Part shown: one piece after another, positions 19,390 through 28,535 of the stretch
Position numbering within the stretch: position 1 is the first letter of the stretch
How the letters are laid out: every line of letters begins with the position of its first letter
NCBI RefSeq assembly: GCF_001510665.1
Contig: NZ_LMTI01000001.1
Location: 228,024-292,023, forward strand
Length of the DNA: 64,000 nucleotides
DNA from: Bacillus sp. FJAT-27445
Lineage (GTDB): Bacteria > Bacillota > Bacilli > Bacillales > Cytobacillaceae
Direction: 5' to 3'
The notes under the pieces: generated by a model
Told to the model about the DNA's origin: nothing
The model's database searches: none
Seen by the model: the letters and a program-made list of their open reading frames with translations, nothing else
Translations under genes and position numbers: made by a program

Positions 19390-20313
19390 ATGAATATATT
19401 TGATGGCCACTGTGATGTCCTTTTAAAACTGTATGAGGACAAAGAAATCCAATTCACTAATTCCCCGAAGCTTCAGGCGAGTTTGAACGGAATGAAGAGC
19501 TCTGGTATCAAAGTACAATGCTTTGCCATATACGTACCGACTGAAATCGGTCCTGAGCATTTGTTTGATGCAGCCGAGCAAATGGCGAAAATTTTCCATG
19601 AAAAAGTCGTTAACGAGAATGAGGGCGTTGTCCATGTCAGGAGCAAAGAAGAAATCGTCCGCTTAAAGGAAAATGAAATCGGCGCGATGCTTACCCTGGA
19701 AGGCTGTGACGCGATTGGCAGTGACATCGAAAAATTGAAAACTCTGCTGGGATACGGCGTATCATCCGTCGGCCTTACCTGGAACTGGGCCAATGCGGTT
19801 GCCGATGGAGCGAAAGAACAAAGTGGGAGAGGCCTGACGCCATTTGGCAGGGAGGTTGTCGAGCTGCTGAATGAAACGAAAACATGGTGCGATGTTTCTC
19901 ATTTATCCGAAAGAGGTTTTTGGGATGTAATTGAGCTGTCCGATTACCCTATGGCTTCCCATTCCAATTCCTATACGCTTTGCCGCCATCCCAGAAATTT
20001 GAAGGATGACCAGATTAGGGCGCTGATTCGCAGGGATAGCGTAATGGGCCTTACCTTTGTCCCTTATTTTTTAACACAGTCAGGGGAGGCAGGCATCAGC
20101 GATATTCTTGCCCATCTTGACCATGTTTGTTCTTTGGGCGGGGAGGACCATGTCGGTTTCGGTTCCGATTTTGACGGAATTGAAAAGACGGTCAACAAGC
20201 TAGCCTCCATATATGACTATTCCAATTTAGTGAATGAGCTACAAAAACATTATTCTGAAATACAAGTAGAAAAGTTTTTATTTGAAAATATGGAAAAGAG
20301 GCTTACTGTATAA
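19390..20313 (+). CDS. Membrane dipeptidase family (M19) protein
   Basis: 307 residues of the renal-dipeptidase-like zinc amidohydrolase family. Zinc-site motifs include FDGHCD at the start (H-x-D), LTLEGCDAIGSD with the bridging Glu, SHSNSYTLCRHPRNL with the downstream His residues, and GSDFDGIE. No signal peptide is present, so it acts in the cytosol. AAGGAGATGG supports the start. It lies between spoVS and korA. The substrate (dipeptides, perhaps cell-wall derived) is inferred from the family only. Confidence 0.88.
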   Translation: MNIFDGHCDVLLKLYEDKEIQFTNSPKLQASLNGMKSSGIKVQCFAIYVPTEIGPEHLFDAAEQMAKIFHEKVVNENEGVVHVRSKEEIVRLKENEIGAMLTLEGCDAIGSDIEKLKTLLGYGVSSVGLTWNWANAVADGAKEQSGRGLTPFGREVVELLNETKTWCDVSHLSERGFWDVIELSDYPMASHSNSYTLCRHPRNLKDDQIRALIRRDSVMGLTFVPYFLTQSGEAGISDILAHLDHVCSLGGEDHVGFGSDFDGIEKTVNKLASIYDYSNLVNELQKHYSEIQVEKFLFENMEKRLTV

Positions 20314-20328
20314 AAAGCCTTTCTTTTG
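20297..20328 (+). terminator. Weak terminator after the dipeptidase
   Basis: AGGCTT and AAGCCT pair across the stop codon, followed by TTCTTTT. The stretch from here to 20610 shows no gene; it presumably holds the korAB promoter. Confidence 0.6.
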
Positions 20329-20610
20329 CTGATAGACATGAATTCTCCGCTACCCGAGAACGTTTGAGAGATATATATCATTGTATTAAAAATATATTAA
20401 ATTTTTCGACAGGAAAGGGCCGCAAAGGGTTGCATTTTTGTCGACATAGGTCTAGAATTGATAGCGTTTAGTACCCATCCAGATAAATTCCTAAGTGCTT
20501 GCCATCCTTGGGATTCAAGCGTATTCCTAGTTGTTTATTTGGAAAAGTGCTACACTTTTAGTAGAAAGTCAATACTATTATTCTTTTACATATCCAAAGG
20601 GGTGTAAAGC

Positions 20611-22344
20611 ATGATCAATCAACTTTCCTGGAAAGTTGGAGGGCAACAAGGGGAAGGTATTGAAAGTACGGGAGAGATATTTTCGATTGCATTGAATCGC
20701 CTGGGTTATTATCTGTATGGATACCGCCACTTTTCTTCTAGAATTAAAGGCGGACACACAAACAATAAAATTCGGGTAAGCACGACTCAAGTTCGTTCCA
20801 TTTCGGATGATCTTGATATTCTGGTAGCTTTTGACCAGGAAACGATCGACCTGAACTACAAGGAGCTTCACAGCAAGGGGGTTATACTTGCCGACGCCAA
20901 GTTCAGCCCTAAAAAGCCTGAGGATACACAGGCCGCAATGTATTCGGTTCCATTTACTGATATTGCCACTGAGCTGGGAACTTCGCTTATGAAAAACATG
21001 GTGGCCATTGGTGCGACTACGGCAGTCCTGGATCTTGATATTTTAGTATTTGAAGAAGTTGTCCGCGAAATCTTCGGCCGCAAAGGCGACCAGGTTGTTG
21101 CGAAAAACATGGAAGCTATCAAAGCCGGCCGTGATTTCATGATTGAACAGCTTGCGGGAATCAGGACCATGCAGCTTGAAAAGGCGGATGGCCAGAAAAG
21201 ATTGTTCATGATTGGGAACGATGCGATTGCATTGGGAGCGCTTGCAGGAGGCTGCCGCTTCATGGCTGCCTACCCAATAACACCGGCATCCGAAATCATG
21301 GAATACCTAATCAAAAAACTGCCTCCACTAGGCGGAACAGTTATTCAGACAGAAGACGAAATTGCCGCGGCTACGATGGCAATCGGTGCGAACTATGCCG
21401 GTGTCCGCGCAATTACCGCTTCCGCTGGCCCTGGGCTTTCGCTTAAGATGGAAGCAATCGGACTTGCGGGCATTACCGAAACACCGATCGTCATTGTCGA
21501 TACACAGCGTGGCGGTCCGTCAACAGGACTTCCGACCAAGCAGGAGCAATCCGACTTAATGCAAATGATTTATGGGACTCACGGTGAAATTCCTAAAATT
21601 GTTATTGCGCCTAGCACAGTACAGGAAGCTTTTTACGATACTGCCGAAGCACTTAACCTTGCGGAAGAATACCAGTGCCCAGTCATTATCCTTTCAGATC
21701 TGCAGCTTTCCCTAGGCAAGCAGACTGTGGAGCCGCTTGACTTCAGCAATGTGGAAATCCGCCGCGGCAAGCTACAGACAGGCGAACTTCCGGAAATTGA
21801 TAATAAAGGTTACTTCAAGCGTTACGAGGTAACAGAGGACGGCGTATCTCCTAGGGTTATCCCAGGCATGAAAAATGGGATTCACCACGTAACTGGGGTT
21901 GAACACGACGAGACAGGCAAACCGTCCGAATCAGCCACAAACCGGATTGCGCAAATGGATAAGCGTTTCAGGAAAGTCGAAAACATCCGATTCAATACGC
22001 CTGTGCACACGAATGCTCCACATGAGGAAGCTGACCTTCTTATTGTCGGCTTTAACTCGACAAGAGGAGCGATTGAAGAGGCGATCGGACGCCTTTCAGC
22101 GGACGGCCATAAAGTGAATCATGCACACATCCGCCTGGTTCATCCGTTCCCAGCGGCTGAATTACTGCCGCTCGTGCGTTCTGCAAAAAGGGTAATGGTA
22201 GTCGAGAACAACGCAACCGGGCAGCTGGCAAATATTATGAAGATGAATGTGGGACATGCCGAAAAGATGTTCAAGCTTTTGAAATATGACGGAAACCCAT
22301 TCCTTCCTAATGAAATTTACACAAAAAGCAAGGAGTTGTTCTAA
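20611..22344 (+). CDS. korA: 2-oxoacid:ferredoxin oxidoreductase subunit alpha (gamma-alpha fusion)
   Basis: 577 residues. The N-terminal ~185 form the gamma domain (WKVGGQQGEGIESTGEIF), fused to the alpha (pyrimidine-binding) domain with GNDAIALGALAGGCRFMAAYPITPASEIME and ASAGPGLSLKMEAIG. With KorB it oxidatively decarboxylates a 2-oxoacid, probably 2-oxoglutarate, to acyl-CoA using ferredoxin. An in-frame stop-start junction with korB implies coupling. A multi-cluster ferredoxin-like protein is encoded at 26497-27426 and might be an electron partner, which is only a suggestion. Confidence 0.92.
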   Translation: MINQLSWKVGGQQGEGIESTGEIFSIALNRLGYYLYGYRHFSSRIKGGHTNNKIRVSTTQVRSISDDLDILVAFDQETIDLNYKELHSKGVILADAKFSPKKPEDTQAAMYSVPFTDIATELGTSLMKNMVAIGATTAVLDLDILVFEEVVREIFGRKGDQVVAKNMEAIKAGRDFMIEQLAGIRTMQLEKADGQKRLFMIGNDAIALGALAGGCRFMAAYPITPASEIMEYLIKKLPPLGGTVIQTEDEIAAATMAIGANYAGVRAITASAGPGLSLKMEAIGLAGITETPIVIVDTQRGGPSTGLPTKQEQSDLMQMIYGTHGEIPKIVIAPSTVQEAFYDTAEALNLAEEYQCPVIILSDLQLSLGKQTVEPLDFSNVEIRRGKLQTGELPEIDNKGYFKRYEVTEDGVSPRVIPGMKNGIHHVTGVEHDETGKPSESATNRIAQMDKRFRKVENIRFNTPVHTNAPHEEADLLIVGFNSTRGAIEEAIGRLSADGHKVNHAHIRLVHPFPAAELLPLVRSAKRVMVVENNATGQLANIMKMNVGHAEKMFKLLKYDGNPFLPNEIYTKSKELF

Positions 22345-23211
22345 ATGGCAACATTTAAGGAATTCCGCAATAATGTTAAACCGAACTGGTGCCCAGGATG
22401 CGGGGACTTTTCCGTGCAGGCTGCCATCCAGCGCGCAGCTGCTAACGTTGGCCTGGAGCCGGAACAACTTGCCGTCATTTCTGGGATCGGCTGTTCAGGC
22501 CGAATCTCCGGTTATATAAATTCCTATGGTTTCCATGGAATCCATGGCCGTTCACTGCCAATTGCACAGGGAGTTAAAATGGCAAACCGTGATTTGACTG
22601 TCCTTGCTTCCGGCGGGGACGGAGACGGCTTCGCTATCGGGATGGGGCATACCATCCATGCGATCCGACGCAACATCGACATTACGTACATTGTTATGGA
22701 CAACCAGATTTACGGGTTGACGAAAGGGCAAACCTCGCCAAGGTCTGCCGCCGGCTTTAAAACAAAATCGACGCCTATGGGTTCGATTGAGCAGGCAATC
22801 GCCCCAATGGAAATGGCGTTGTCAGCTGGCGCTACTTTCGTTGCCCAAAGCTTTTCAACCGACTTGAAGGATCTTACTGCCCTGATTGAAGCGGGCATCA
22901 ACCATAAAGGATTTTCCCTGATCAACGTTTTCAGCCCATGTGTTACTTATAACAAAGTGAACACGTATGACTGGTTCAAGGAAAACCTAACGAAGCTGAG
23001 CGACATTGAAGGCTATGACCCGCATAACCGCGAGCTTGCCATGCAGACGCTCATGAAGCATGACGGACTTCTGACAGGCCTTATTTACCAGAACACGGAG
23101 CGCCCTTCTTATCAGGAGCTAATTAAAGGCTACTCTGAAACTCCGCTGTCTTCTGCAGACCTGAACCTTGACCAGGCGCATTTTGACAAGCTTGTCGCTG
23201 AATTCATTTAA
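22345..23211 (+). CDS. korB: 2-oxoacid:ferredoxin oxidoreductase subunit beta
   Basis: 288 residues with the thiamine-diphosphate motif GGDGDGFAIGMGH...VMDNQIYGLTKGQ. Cys residues at NWCPGCGDF and the later SPCVTYNKVNTYDW suit the [4Fe-4S] cluster of the beta subunit. It directly follows korA and ends at a strong terminator. ThDP and Fe-S residues all look present, so the enzyme should be active. B. subtilis lacks this position-specific pair, but many other Bacillaceae have it (family knowledge). Confidence 0.93.
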   Translation: MATFKEFRNNVKPNWCPGCGDFSVQAAIQRAAANVGLEPEQLAVISGIGCSGRISGYINSYGFHGIHGRSLPIAQGVKMANRDLTVLASGGDGDGFAIGMGHTIHAIRRNIDITYIVMDNQIYGLTKGQTSPRSAAGFKTKSTPMGSIEQAIAPMEMALSAGATFVAQSFSTDLKDLTALIEAGINHKGFSLINVFSPCVTYNKVNTYDWFKENLTKLSDIEGYDPHNRELAMQTLMKHDGLLTGLIYQNTERPSYQELIKGYSETPLSSADLNLDQAHFDKLVAEFI

Positions 23212-23229
23212 CCACCCTTTTGGAATTAC

Positions 23230-23265
23230 AAAGCACCCCAATGACCACTTGGGGTGCTTTCTTTT
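23230..23265 (+). terminator. Terminator of korAB
   Basis: AAAGCACCCCAA and TTGGGGTGCTTT form a 12-bp perfect stem followed by CTTTTT. Confidence 0.93.
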
Positions 23266-23414
23266 TACCGCACGGTTTTCCAGGCGGTATATGGAACAGG
23301 GAAGGGGAAGTTCCTATTGTTTTCGCCCTCTCTACCCTTTATACTATTATAATGTGTACAATTATATATAGTATTTATTTCTAATAGAAAAACAGCAGGA
23401 AAGGAGCAATACCA

Positions 23415-24971
23415 TTGAACGAAAACCAGCGTTTAGAGTCCAGCCAGGCTAAAGCTGATAATTCAACGGACAAAAAATCCGCGAAGGATTACAGCAAGTA
23501 TTTTGAAACCGTGTTTGTGGCGCCTTCCCTGAAAGACGCGAAAATGCGAGGCAAGGAAGAAGTAAAGTACCATGATGATTTTTCGATTTCCGAGGAATTC
23601 AGGGGGATGGGAGATGGGCGCAAATTCTACATCCGTACGTATGGCTGCCAAATGAATGAGCACGATACCGAGGTAATGGCTGGTATTTTCATGGCGCTTG
23701 GCTATGAACCTACTGACAGGACCGATGATGCGGATGTCATTCTCCTGAACACATGTGCAATCCGTGAAAATGCGGAGAACAAGGTGTTTGGCGAACTCGG
23801 CCACTTGAAGGGCTTGAAAAAGGAGCGTCCTGACCTGCTCATTGGGGTCTGCGGCTGCATGTCCCAGGAAGAATCCGTCGTCAACAAAATTTTGAAGACG
23901 TATCATCATGTTGATATGATTTTCGGAACTCATAACATCCATAGGCTGCCAAACATCCTTAGCGATGCGTATATGTCGAAGGAAATGGTAGTGGAAGTAT
24001 GGTCAAAAGAAGGCGACGTTATAGAAAACCTCCCTAAAGTTCGCCGCGGAAACATTAAGGCATGGGTCAATATTATGTACGGCTGTGATAAATTCTGTAC
24101 GTATTGTATTGTTCCATTCACTCGTGGAAAAGAACGGAGCCGCAGGCCTGAAGATATAATCCAAGAAGTCCGCCAACTGGCTGCTGAAGGCTACCAGGAA
24201 GTTACTTTGCTTGGCCAGAACGTGAATTCGTATGGAAAAGATATAGAAGATATTCAATATGGGCTTGGTGACCTTCTGGATGATATGCGTAAAATCGGCA
24301 TCCCTCGTGTCCGTTTTACAACGAGCCACCCTTGGGATTTTGACGACCGCCTCATTGAAGTGCTTGCCAAGGGCGGGAACCTAATGCCGCATATCCATCT
24401 TCCTGTCCAGTCAGGGTCAACGGAAGTACTGAAAATTATGGGTCGAAAATATACACGGGAAGAATACCTTGAGCTTATCCGCAAAATCAAGGCTGCAATC
24501 CCGAACGTCGCCTTGACGACTGACATCATTGTCGGCTATCCAAATGAAACGGATGAGCAATTTGAAGAAACGATGACCCTTTATGAGGAAGTGGGCTATG
24601 AACTGGCCTATACCTTCATTTACTCACCACGGGAAGGGACGCCTGCCGCTAAAATGCAGGACAATGTCCCGATGGCTGTGAAGAAAGAGCGTCTCCAGCG
24701 ATTGAATGCCCTTGTAAACGAGCTTTCGGCAAAAGCTATGAAAACCTATGAAAATCAAATTGTCGAAGTTCTTGTTGAAGGGGAAAGCAAGAAACATCCG
24801 GATGTTCTTGCCGGTTATACCGATACGAGCAAGCTGGTCAATTTTAAAGCGCCTAAGACCGCAATTGGCAAAATCGTGAAGGTTAAAATCAAAGAAGCAA
24901 GAACATGGTCCTTGAACGGGGAAATGGTAGAATCAGCCGAAGAGGCTGCATCATTGGCAGAGGTGAATTAA
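23415..24971 (+). CDS. miaB: tRNA (2-methylthio-N6-dimethylallyladenosine) synthase MiaB
   Basis: 518 residues. Radical SAM methylthiotransferase that adds the 2-methylthio group to i6A37 of tRNA, acting after MiaA (also in this window). The N-terminal cluster Cys residues are in [16 protein letters not shown] and VCGCMSQE. The radical-SAM triad is [12 protein letters not shown], and a TRAM domain closes the protein. TTG 23415 follows AAGGAG at 8 bp. The long N-terminal extension is typical of Bacillus YmcB. Its stop abuts ricA. Confidence 0.96.
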   Translation: MNENQRLESSQAKADNSTDKKSAKDYSKYFETVFVAPSLKDAKMRGKEEVKYHDDFSISEEFRGMGDGRKFYIRTYGCQMNEHDTEVMAGIFMALGYEPTDRTDDADVILLNTCAIRENAENKVFGELGHLKGLKKERPDLLIGVCGCMSQEESVVNKILKTYHHVDMIFGTHNIHRLPNILSDAYMSKEMVVEVWSKEGDVIENLPKVRRGNIKAWVNIMYGCDKFCTYCIVPFTRGKERSRRPEDIIQEVRQLAAEGYQEVTLLGQNVNSYGKDIEDIQYGLGDLLDDMRKIGIPRVRFTTSHPWDFDDRLIEVLAKGGNLMPHIHLPVQSGSTEVLKIMGRKYTREEYLELIRKIKAAIPNVALTTDIIVGYPNETDEQFEETMTLYEEVGYELAYTFIYSPREGTPAAKMQDNVPMAVKKERLQRLNALVNELSAKAMKTYENQIVEVLVEGESKKHPDVLAGYTDTSKLVNFKAPKTAIGKIVKVKIKEARTWSLNGEMVESAEEAASLAEVN

Positions 24972-25415
24972 ATGGCGAAGTATTCGAAAGAGGATATCAT
25001 TGCACGCGCGAAAGAGCTTGCCAGCATGATAGCTGAAACAGAGGAAGTTGACTTCTTTAAGAGAGCGGAAGCCCAAATTCATGGAAACCCGAAAGTGAGC
25101 ACGCTAATTTCCGACATTAAGGGCCTCCAAAAGCAGGCAGTCAATCTCCAGCATTATGGTAAGCCTGAAGCTCTAAGAAAAGTTGAAGAAAAAATCGCTT
25201 CAATTGAACAGGAGCTTGATGACATTCCTGTTGTCCAGGATTTCAAGCAATCCCAGATTGAAGTCAATGAACTGCTTCAAATGATTGCAAACACAATTTC
25301 CAATACAGTAACTGATAATGTAATCGAATCAACAGGCGGCGATGTCCTTCGCGGTGAAACTGGCGCGGCGGTCAAAACTGGCGCCGGCTGCGATCATGAC
25401 CACGACCACAATTAA
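24972..25415 (+). CDS. ricA: YlbF/YmcA family regulator RicA
   Basis: 147 residues, largely helical, with the YmcA/YlbF pattern IIARAKELASMIAETEEVDFFKRA. RicA with RicF and RicT assists RNase Y and promotes competence, sporulation and biofilm. It starts immediately after the miaB stop; AGAGGTGA lies within the miaB end. The C-terminus is CDHDHDHN with one Cys, whereas Fe-S binding in the B. subtilis complex uses several Cys contributed by the partners (family knowledge). Confidence 0.92.
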   Translation: MAKYSKEDIIARAKELASMIAETEEVDFFKRAEAQIHGNPKVSTLISDIKGLQKQAVNLQHYGKPEALRKVEEKIASIEQELDDIPVVQDFKQSQIEVNELLQMIANTISNTVTDNVIESTGGDVLRGETGAAVKTGAGCDHDHDHN

Positions 25416-25422
25416 TTCCTTG

Positions 25423-25450
25423 CAGGCCCAATTTCGGGCCTGTTTTTTTT
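25423..25450 (+). terminator. Terminator of miaB-ricA
   Basis: CAGGCCC/GGGCCTG around AATTTC, followed by T9. Confidence 0.93.
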
Positions 25451-25524
25451 TGTGAAAAATCCTCTTGCTTTAGTGACAGCAATTGGCCTTGATGAGGATT
25501 AGTTGTCACGTAAAAGCGGGTGAA

Positions 25525-25677
25525 TGACATTGTCCGGCCAAAAACGGAAAAGGAAGTCACTCAAACCCGGATAAGTGACATTGATCTGCTAAAAGCCGAA
25601 AAGGAAGTCACTCAAACCCGGATAATTGACATTGATCCGCCAAAACTCATAAAGGATGTCACAGACCCGTTGATCAA
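25525..25677. repeat. Three tandem 51-bp repeats, family also at 43425-43515
   Basis: TGACATTG starts at 25525, 25576 and 25627, exactly 51 bp apart. Each unit runs TGACATTG..CCGGCCAAAA..GGAAGTCACTCAAACCCGGAT; the third is the most diverged. GTGAC and GTCAC within a unit can pair. The array is translatable in one frame because 51 is a multiple of three, but it lacks a ribosome-binding site. The same unit recurs before hflX. Confidence 0.8.
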
Positions 25678-25858
25678 TTGCCGGGAAATTTTTTCCGCCA
25701 ATAACTCCTCCGTTTCCCACCGGGCAGGAACCTATAAATTCTCTGCGCATATAATGAAGCATGCCTATACATTTATCCGATGCATTGTAAATTTAGTGCA
25801 CCCAAGTCTGTACAAACGCATAGGATGAAGTGAAACTGAATGAGGAGGGTTTGCTCGA

Positions 25859-26401
25859 ATGGGAGATTTCAGAGAGATAATTACAAAAGCAGTCGTCGCA
25901 AAGGGGCACAAGTTTACACAGTCCCAGCACACGATCTGTCCGGCGCATAATCCATCCAGCATACTTGGCTGCTGGATTATCAACCATAAATACGAAGCGA
26001 AAAAGGCCGGCAAAACAGTAGAAATCCATGGCTCCTATGACATCAACGTTTGGTACTCGTTCAATGATAATACAAAAACAGAAGTTGTCACTGAACGAGT
26101 CCGTTATACGGATGTAATCAAGCTGAAATACAGGGATAAAGATTGCCAGGATGACGATGGCATCATCGCGAAAGTCCTTCAGCAGCCGAATTGCTGCGAG
26201 GCGGTCATTTCGCCGAATGGGAACAAAATCATCGTCCACGTGGAGAGGGAGTTTTCCGTCGAGGTAATAGGGGAGACAAAAGTCTGTGTGGCCATCAATC
26301 CACACGGCTGCGGAAGCGATGATGAATGGGAAGAATGCCTGGATGAAGGGGAGTTTGAAGAAATCAACCCCGACTTCCTTGTCGGCTCGGAGGAAGAATA
26401 A
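25859..26401 (+). CDS. cotE: Outer spore coat morphogenetic protein CotE
   Basis: 180 residues closely following CotE ([41 protein letters not shown]). The C-terminal ~40 residues are strongly acidic, as in other CotE. It organises the outer coat. GAGGAGGG precedes ATG 25859. In Bacillus it is driven by mother-cell sigma factors; I did not find an unambiguous sigma-E or sigma-K promoter in the upstream gap. Confidence 0.96.
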   Translation: MGDFREIITKAVVAKGHKFTQSQHTICPAHNPSSILGCWIINHKYEAKKAGKTVEIHGSYDINVWYSFNDNTKTEVVTERVRYTDVIKLKYRDKDCQDDDGIIAKVLQQPNCCEAVISPNGNKIIVHVEREFSVEVIGETKVCVAINPHGCGSDDEWEECLDEGEFEEINPDFLVGSEEE

Positions 26402-26406
26402 ACATA

Positions 26407-26440
26407 AACTAGGAGGATTTTCTTCCTAGTTTTCTTCTTT
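26407..26440 (+). terminator. Terminator of cotE
   Basis: AACTAGGAGGA pairs with TCTTCCTAGTT (one mismatch), followed by TTCTTCTTTT. Confidence 0.85.
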
Positions 26441-26457
26441 TAGGGGGATTCGTTTCT

Positions 26458-26498
26458 AAAGACCGATTGTGTCGTGAAAAGTGGATGCATCGGTCTTT
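26458..26498 (-). terminator. Terminator of the ferredoxin-like gene
   Basis: AAAGACCGAT and ATCGGTCTTT form a 10-bp stem at the end of the leftward gene, with A/T tracts on both sides. Confidence 0.8.
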
Positions 26499-27426
26499 AG
26501 GAGTTAAAAGGGCTTAGGTACCCCAGCGATTTCCTGCTTTCACAGGATGGACAGGCTGAGACCGCTGTATCACTTTGTTCCCATGTAAAATATGCAGTGC
26601 CGCAATCACCGCAGAGATTCTGGCTCAGCGTAACTTCTTCCCGCAATACCAGGTGTGCCTTTAAGTTTATCTGGACCGCCTCCACATCGCATAAATCCAC
26701 GCAAAGCCCGCATCCATTGCAATTGCCGTGGTTGATTTCTAGAACACCATCATGAATCGTATACACCTGCTGTTTGCACATCTTGAAGCAACCTTCACAC
26801 AGGGTGCACTTGTTTCTCTCCAAGTCAGCCTCGTACAAGGCGAATTCGGGGAACATGCCTGCCATGTCAAATTCATGATGATTGAACCGCCACTTTGCGG
26901 GTGATAGGGTTTTTGCAGCAAGCTTCCTGCTTTCAAGCAATGCTTTATTAAAAAAATCACGCCTTGAATATTCCGTCCCATATTCTTTTTCCGGTAGGGC
27001 CGCAACAACGGTAAAAGGAGTTAACCCTAAATCTCCAAGGATACAATTGGCCATATTCAAGGAATCAGGCATATCTTCACAATTTAATCCAAAGAAGAGC
27101 CTCTTGGCCCCTTTTTTATAAAAATAAAGAAGTTCCTCAACTCCGGGGAAAATTCCTTCATCAACTAGCAGCAGGTCCTTTATGACCTTCCTTTCCGGTG
27201 ATCTGCCGTGGATTGCTTGGACGGGGCATACCGGAATACATTCAGCGCATTTAGTACAAAGGGCGTGATCGATTTTTACCCCGGCTTCTGCAATGGTAAT
27301 GGCGTTTTCCGGGCAGGCTGAAACACACCTGCTGCAGCTGCTTTTCGGGCTTTGGGCATGTAAGCAACTAGTTGTTGTTTCGATTTCGCTCGCAAGGCTT
27401 TCAAGCCAATTGGTTAGCATTGACAC
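26497..27426 (-). CDS. Multi-cluster 4Fe-4S ferredoxin-type protein
   Basis: 309-residue soluble protein. Two ferredoxin-like modules flank a central domain: CSRCVSACPENAI and CTKCAECIPVCPVQAI near the N-terminus, then CTLCEGCFKMC and CNGCGLCVDLCDVEAV after residue 215. It therefore could carry up to four [4Fe-4S] clusters. The C-terminus has CGDC...CPSC, like a zinc ribbon or rubredoxin knuckle. GTG 27426 lies 9 bp after AAAGGAG; ATG 27420 is an alternative. No catalytic subunit is next to it. A role as an electron carrier is likely; its partner is unknown. Confidence 0.8.
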   Translation of the reverse strand: MSMLTNWLESLASEIETTTSCLHAQSPKSSCSRCVSACPENAITIAEAGVKIDHALCTKCAECIPVCPVQAIHGRSPERKVIKDLLLVDEGIFPGVEELLYFYKKGAKRLFFGLNCEDMPDSLNMANCILGDLGLTPFTVVAALPEKEYGTEYSRRDFFNKALLESRKLAAKTLSPAKWRFNHHEFDMAGMFPEFALYEADLERNKCTLCEGCFKMCKQQVYTIHDGVLEINHGNCNGCGLCVDLCDVEAVQINLKAHLVLREEVTLSQNLCGDCGTAYFTWEQSDTAVSACPSCESRKSLGYLSPFNS

Positions 27427-27572
27427 CGGGATCAGCTCCTTTCTTTTATTGTAATCTGTATTCGCAAATGTTTCCTCTCTTTGCTCAATAATTCACAAAT
27501 TGTTTGGAAGTGGCCGTAGGACTACGCATAACCGGGTGGTTAATTGGAAAAATAGGTGAAGGAGGTGCTCCA

Positions 27573-27776
27573 ATGACCGAACCAAATAAACCCGGGAACG
27601 ATAATATGCCAGATTTCAAGGAGCTTGAAGACAGAGTGATTGCTGAAAGGGCGAAAGGGCCGTTCCTCGTCATCAAAACAAATTTGGATCCGGATAACCC
27701 AACCGAGGATAACCCTTACTACGAGAACAAAGAATTGACGGATAAAGACAAGTTCGAGGAATATTTTTCAGAATGA
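27573..27776 (+). CDS. Small acidic protein of unknown function
   Basis: 67 residues, highly charged (Asp/Glu/Lys-rich), with no membrane segment. AAGGAGGTG at 27559-27567 gives an excellent ribosome-binding site for ATG 27573, and a terminator follows, so it is very likely expressed. I do not recognise the family. It lies head-to-head with the ferredoxin-like gene. Confidence 0.75.
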   Translation: MTEPNKPGNDNMPDFKELEDRVIAERAKGPFLVIKTNLDPDNPTEDNPYYENKELTDKDKFEEYFSE

Positions 27777-27787
27777 TTGCTAAGAAC

Positions 27788-27824
27788 AAAAAGCAGCCGC
27801 CGGCTTGGCGAGCTGCTTTTTCTA
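27788..27824. terminator. Bidirectional terminator
   Basis: AAAAAGCAGC and GCTGCTTTTT flank a 14-nt GC-rich loop. It serves the small gene to the left and the leftward cupin gene to the right. Confidence 0.85.
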
Positions 27825-27833
27825 TTTCCTTTT

Positions 27834-28274
27834 CTAAAAGTTGAAGGATAATTGATAATATTGTGCTTCCTGGTTATTGTAAAACGGGATTTCTGAATAA
27901 AAACGATCCTCTTCGCTGTCTTCTTCAGATGTGTATCCAGCCGCCATGAAATCCGAGCTTACCGCTACAGGCCTCTTTTCGGTTCCGGTTGGAAAAACAA
28001 TAAGGTCTCCGGGCTTCACTTCCAGATGGACTTTCCGTTCCCTTCCTATCTCCAAGGCTGCGCTCCCCTGGATGACGCCGAGTACTTCATGGCTGGAGCG
28101 GTGGGTGCGACAGTATCCGGATACACCGTTCTTCCATTTGTCGATCAATTCTTTTTCACTGCCTTGCGTTGCATCCTTCAGCGCACCCGGATAATAGAGG
28201 ACCGGTCTCGATGGCTGCCCGGGTATAAAACGATTTTCCAGCAAATAGATAACTTTTACATCAGAATACTTCAT
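27834..28274 (-). CDS. Cupin-fold protein, YjlB-like
   Basis: About 146 residues. The order FIPGQPSRPVLYYPGAL, then HRSSHEVLGVIQGSAALEIG, then VKPGDLIVFPTGTEKRPV follows the YjlB cupin pattern, with His and Glu of the cupin metal site in HRSSHE. GGAGG six bases upstream favours ATG 28274 over an in-frame ATG at 28337. The usual downstream metal His is replaced by Glu-Lys-Arg (GTEKRPV), so metal binding is uncertain. The reaction is unknown. Confidence 0.7.
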   Translation of the reverse strand: MKYSDVKVIYLLENRFIPGQPSRPVLYYPGALKDATQGSEKELIDKWKNGVSGYCRTHRSSHEVLGVIQGSAALEIGRERKVHLEVKPGDLIVFPTGTEKRPVAVSSDFMAAGYTSEEDSEEDRFYSEIPFYNNQEAQYYQLSFNF

Positions 28275-28469
28275 ACCTACCCTCCCATATTCAGGCATGC
28301 TAGTCGTGTATCGCAGATGTTGTAGTGTTTTATCCACTTGTTTCCCCGTTTTTCTGAATTATAAACAATTTTCCATTTTTTCAAGGGATTTGTCACGGAA
28401 AGCCGCGATTCACCCTTTTGCGTCTATAAATTAGCGTTGCCATCGGAAAGCAGATAGGAGAAAATATGC

Positions 28470-28475
28470 TATAAT
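28470..28475 (+). promoter_or_regulatory. Likely mutS promoter -10
   Basis: TGCTATAAT is an extended -10 (TG-N-TATAAT) 61 bp before mutS. No good -35 lies 17 bp upstream, which extended -10 promoters tolerate. Confidence 0.55.
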
Positions 28476-28535
28476 AGAATGTCGAAGGAACCCGAATTGG
28501 GAGCCGAAACTAGAATGCGAATCTTGGAGGATACG

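Noticed and set aside
25520-25828. 102-codon open frame with a repetitive peptide (KEVTQTRISDID type)
   Set aside because: It is the translation of the 51-bp tandem repeat, which stays open because 51 is a multiple of three. There is no ribosome-binding site, and the matching locus at 43425 has no corresponding gene.
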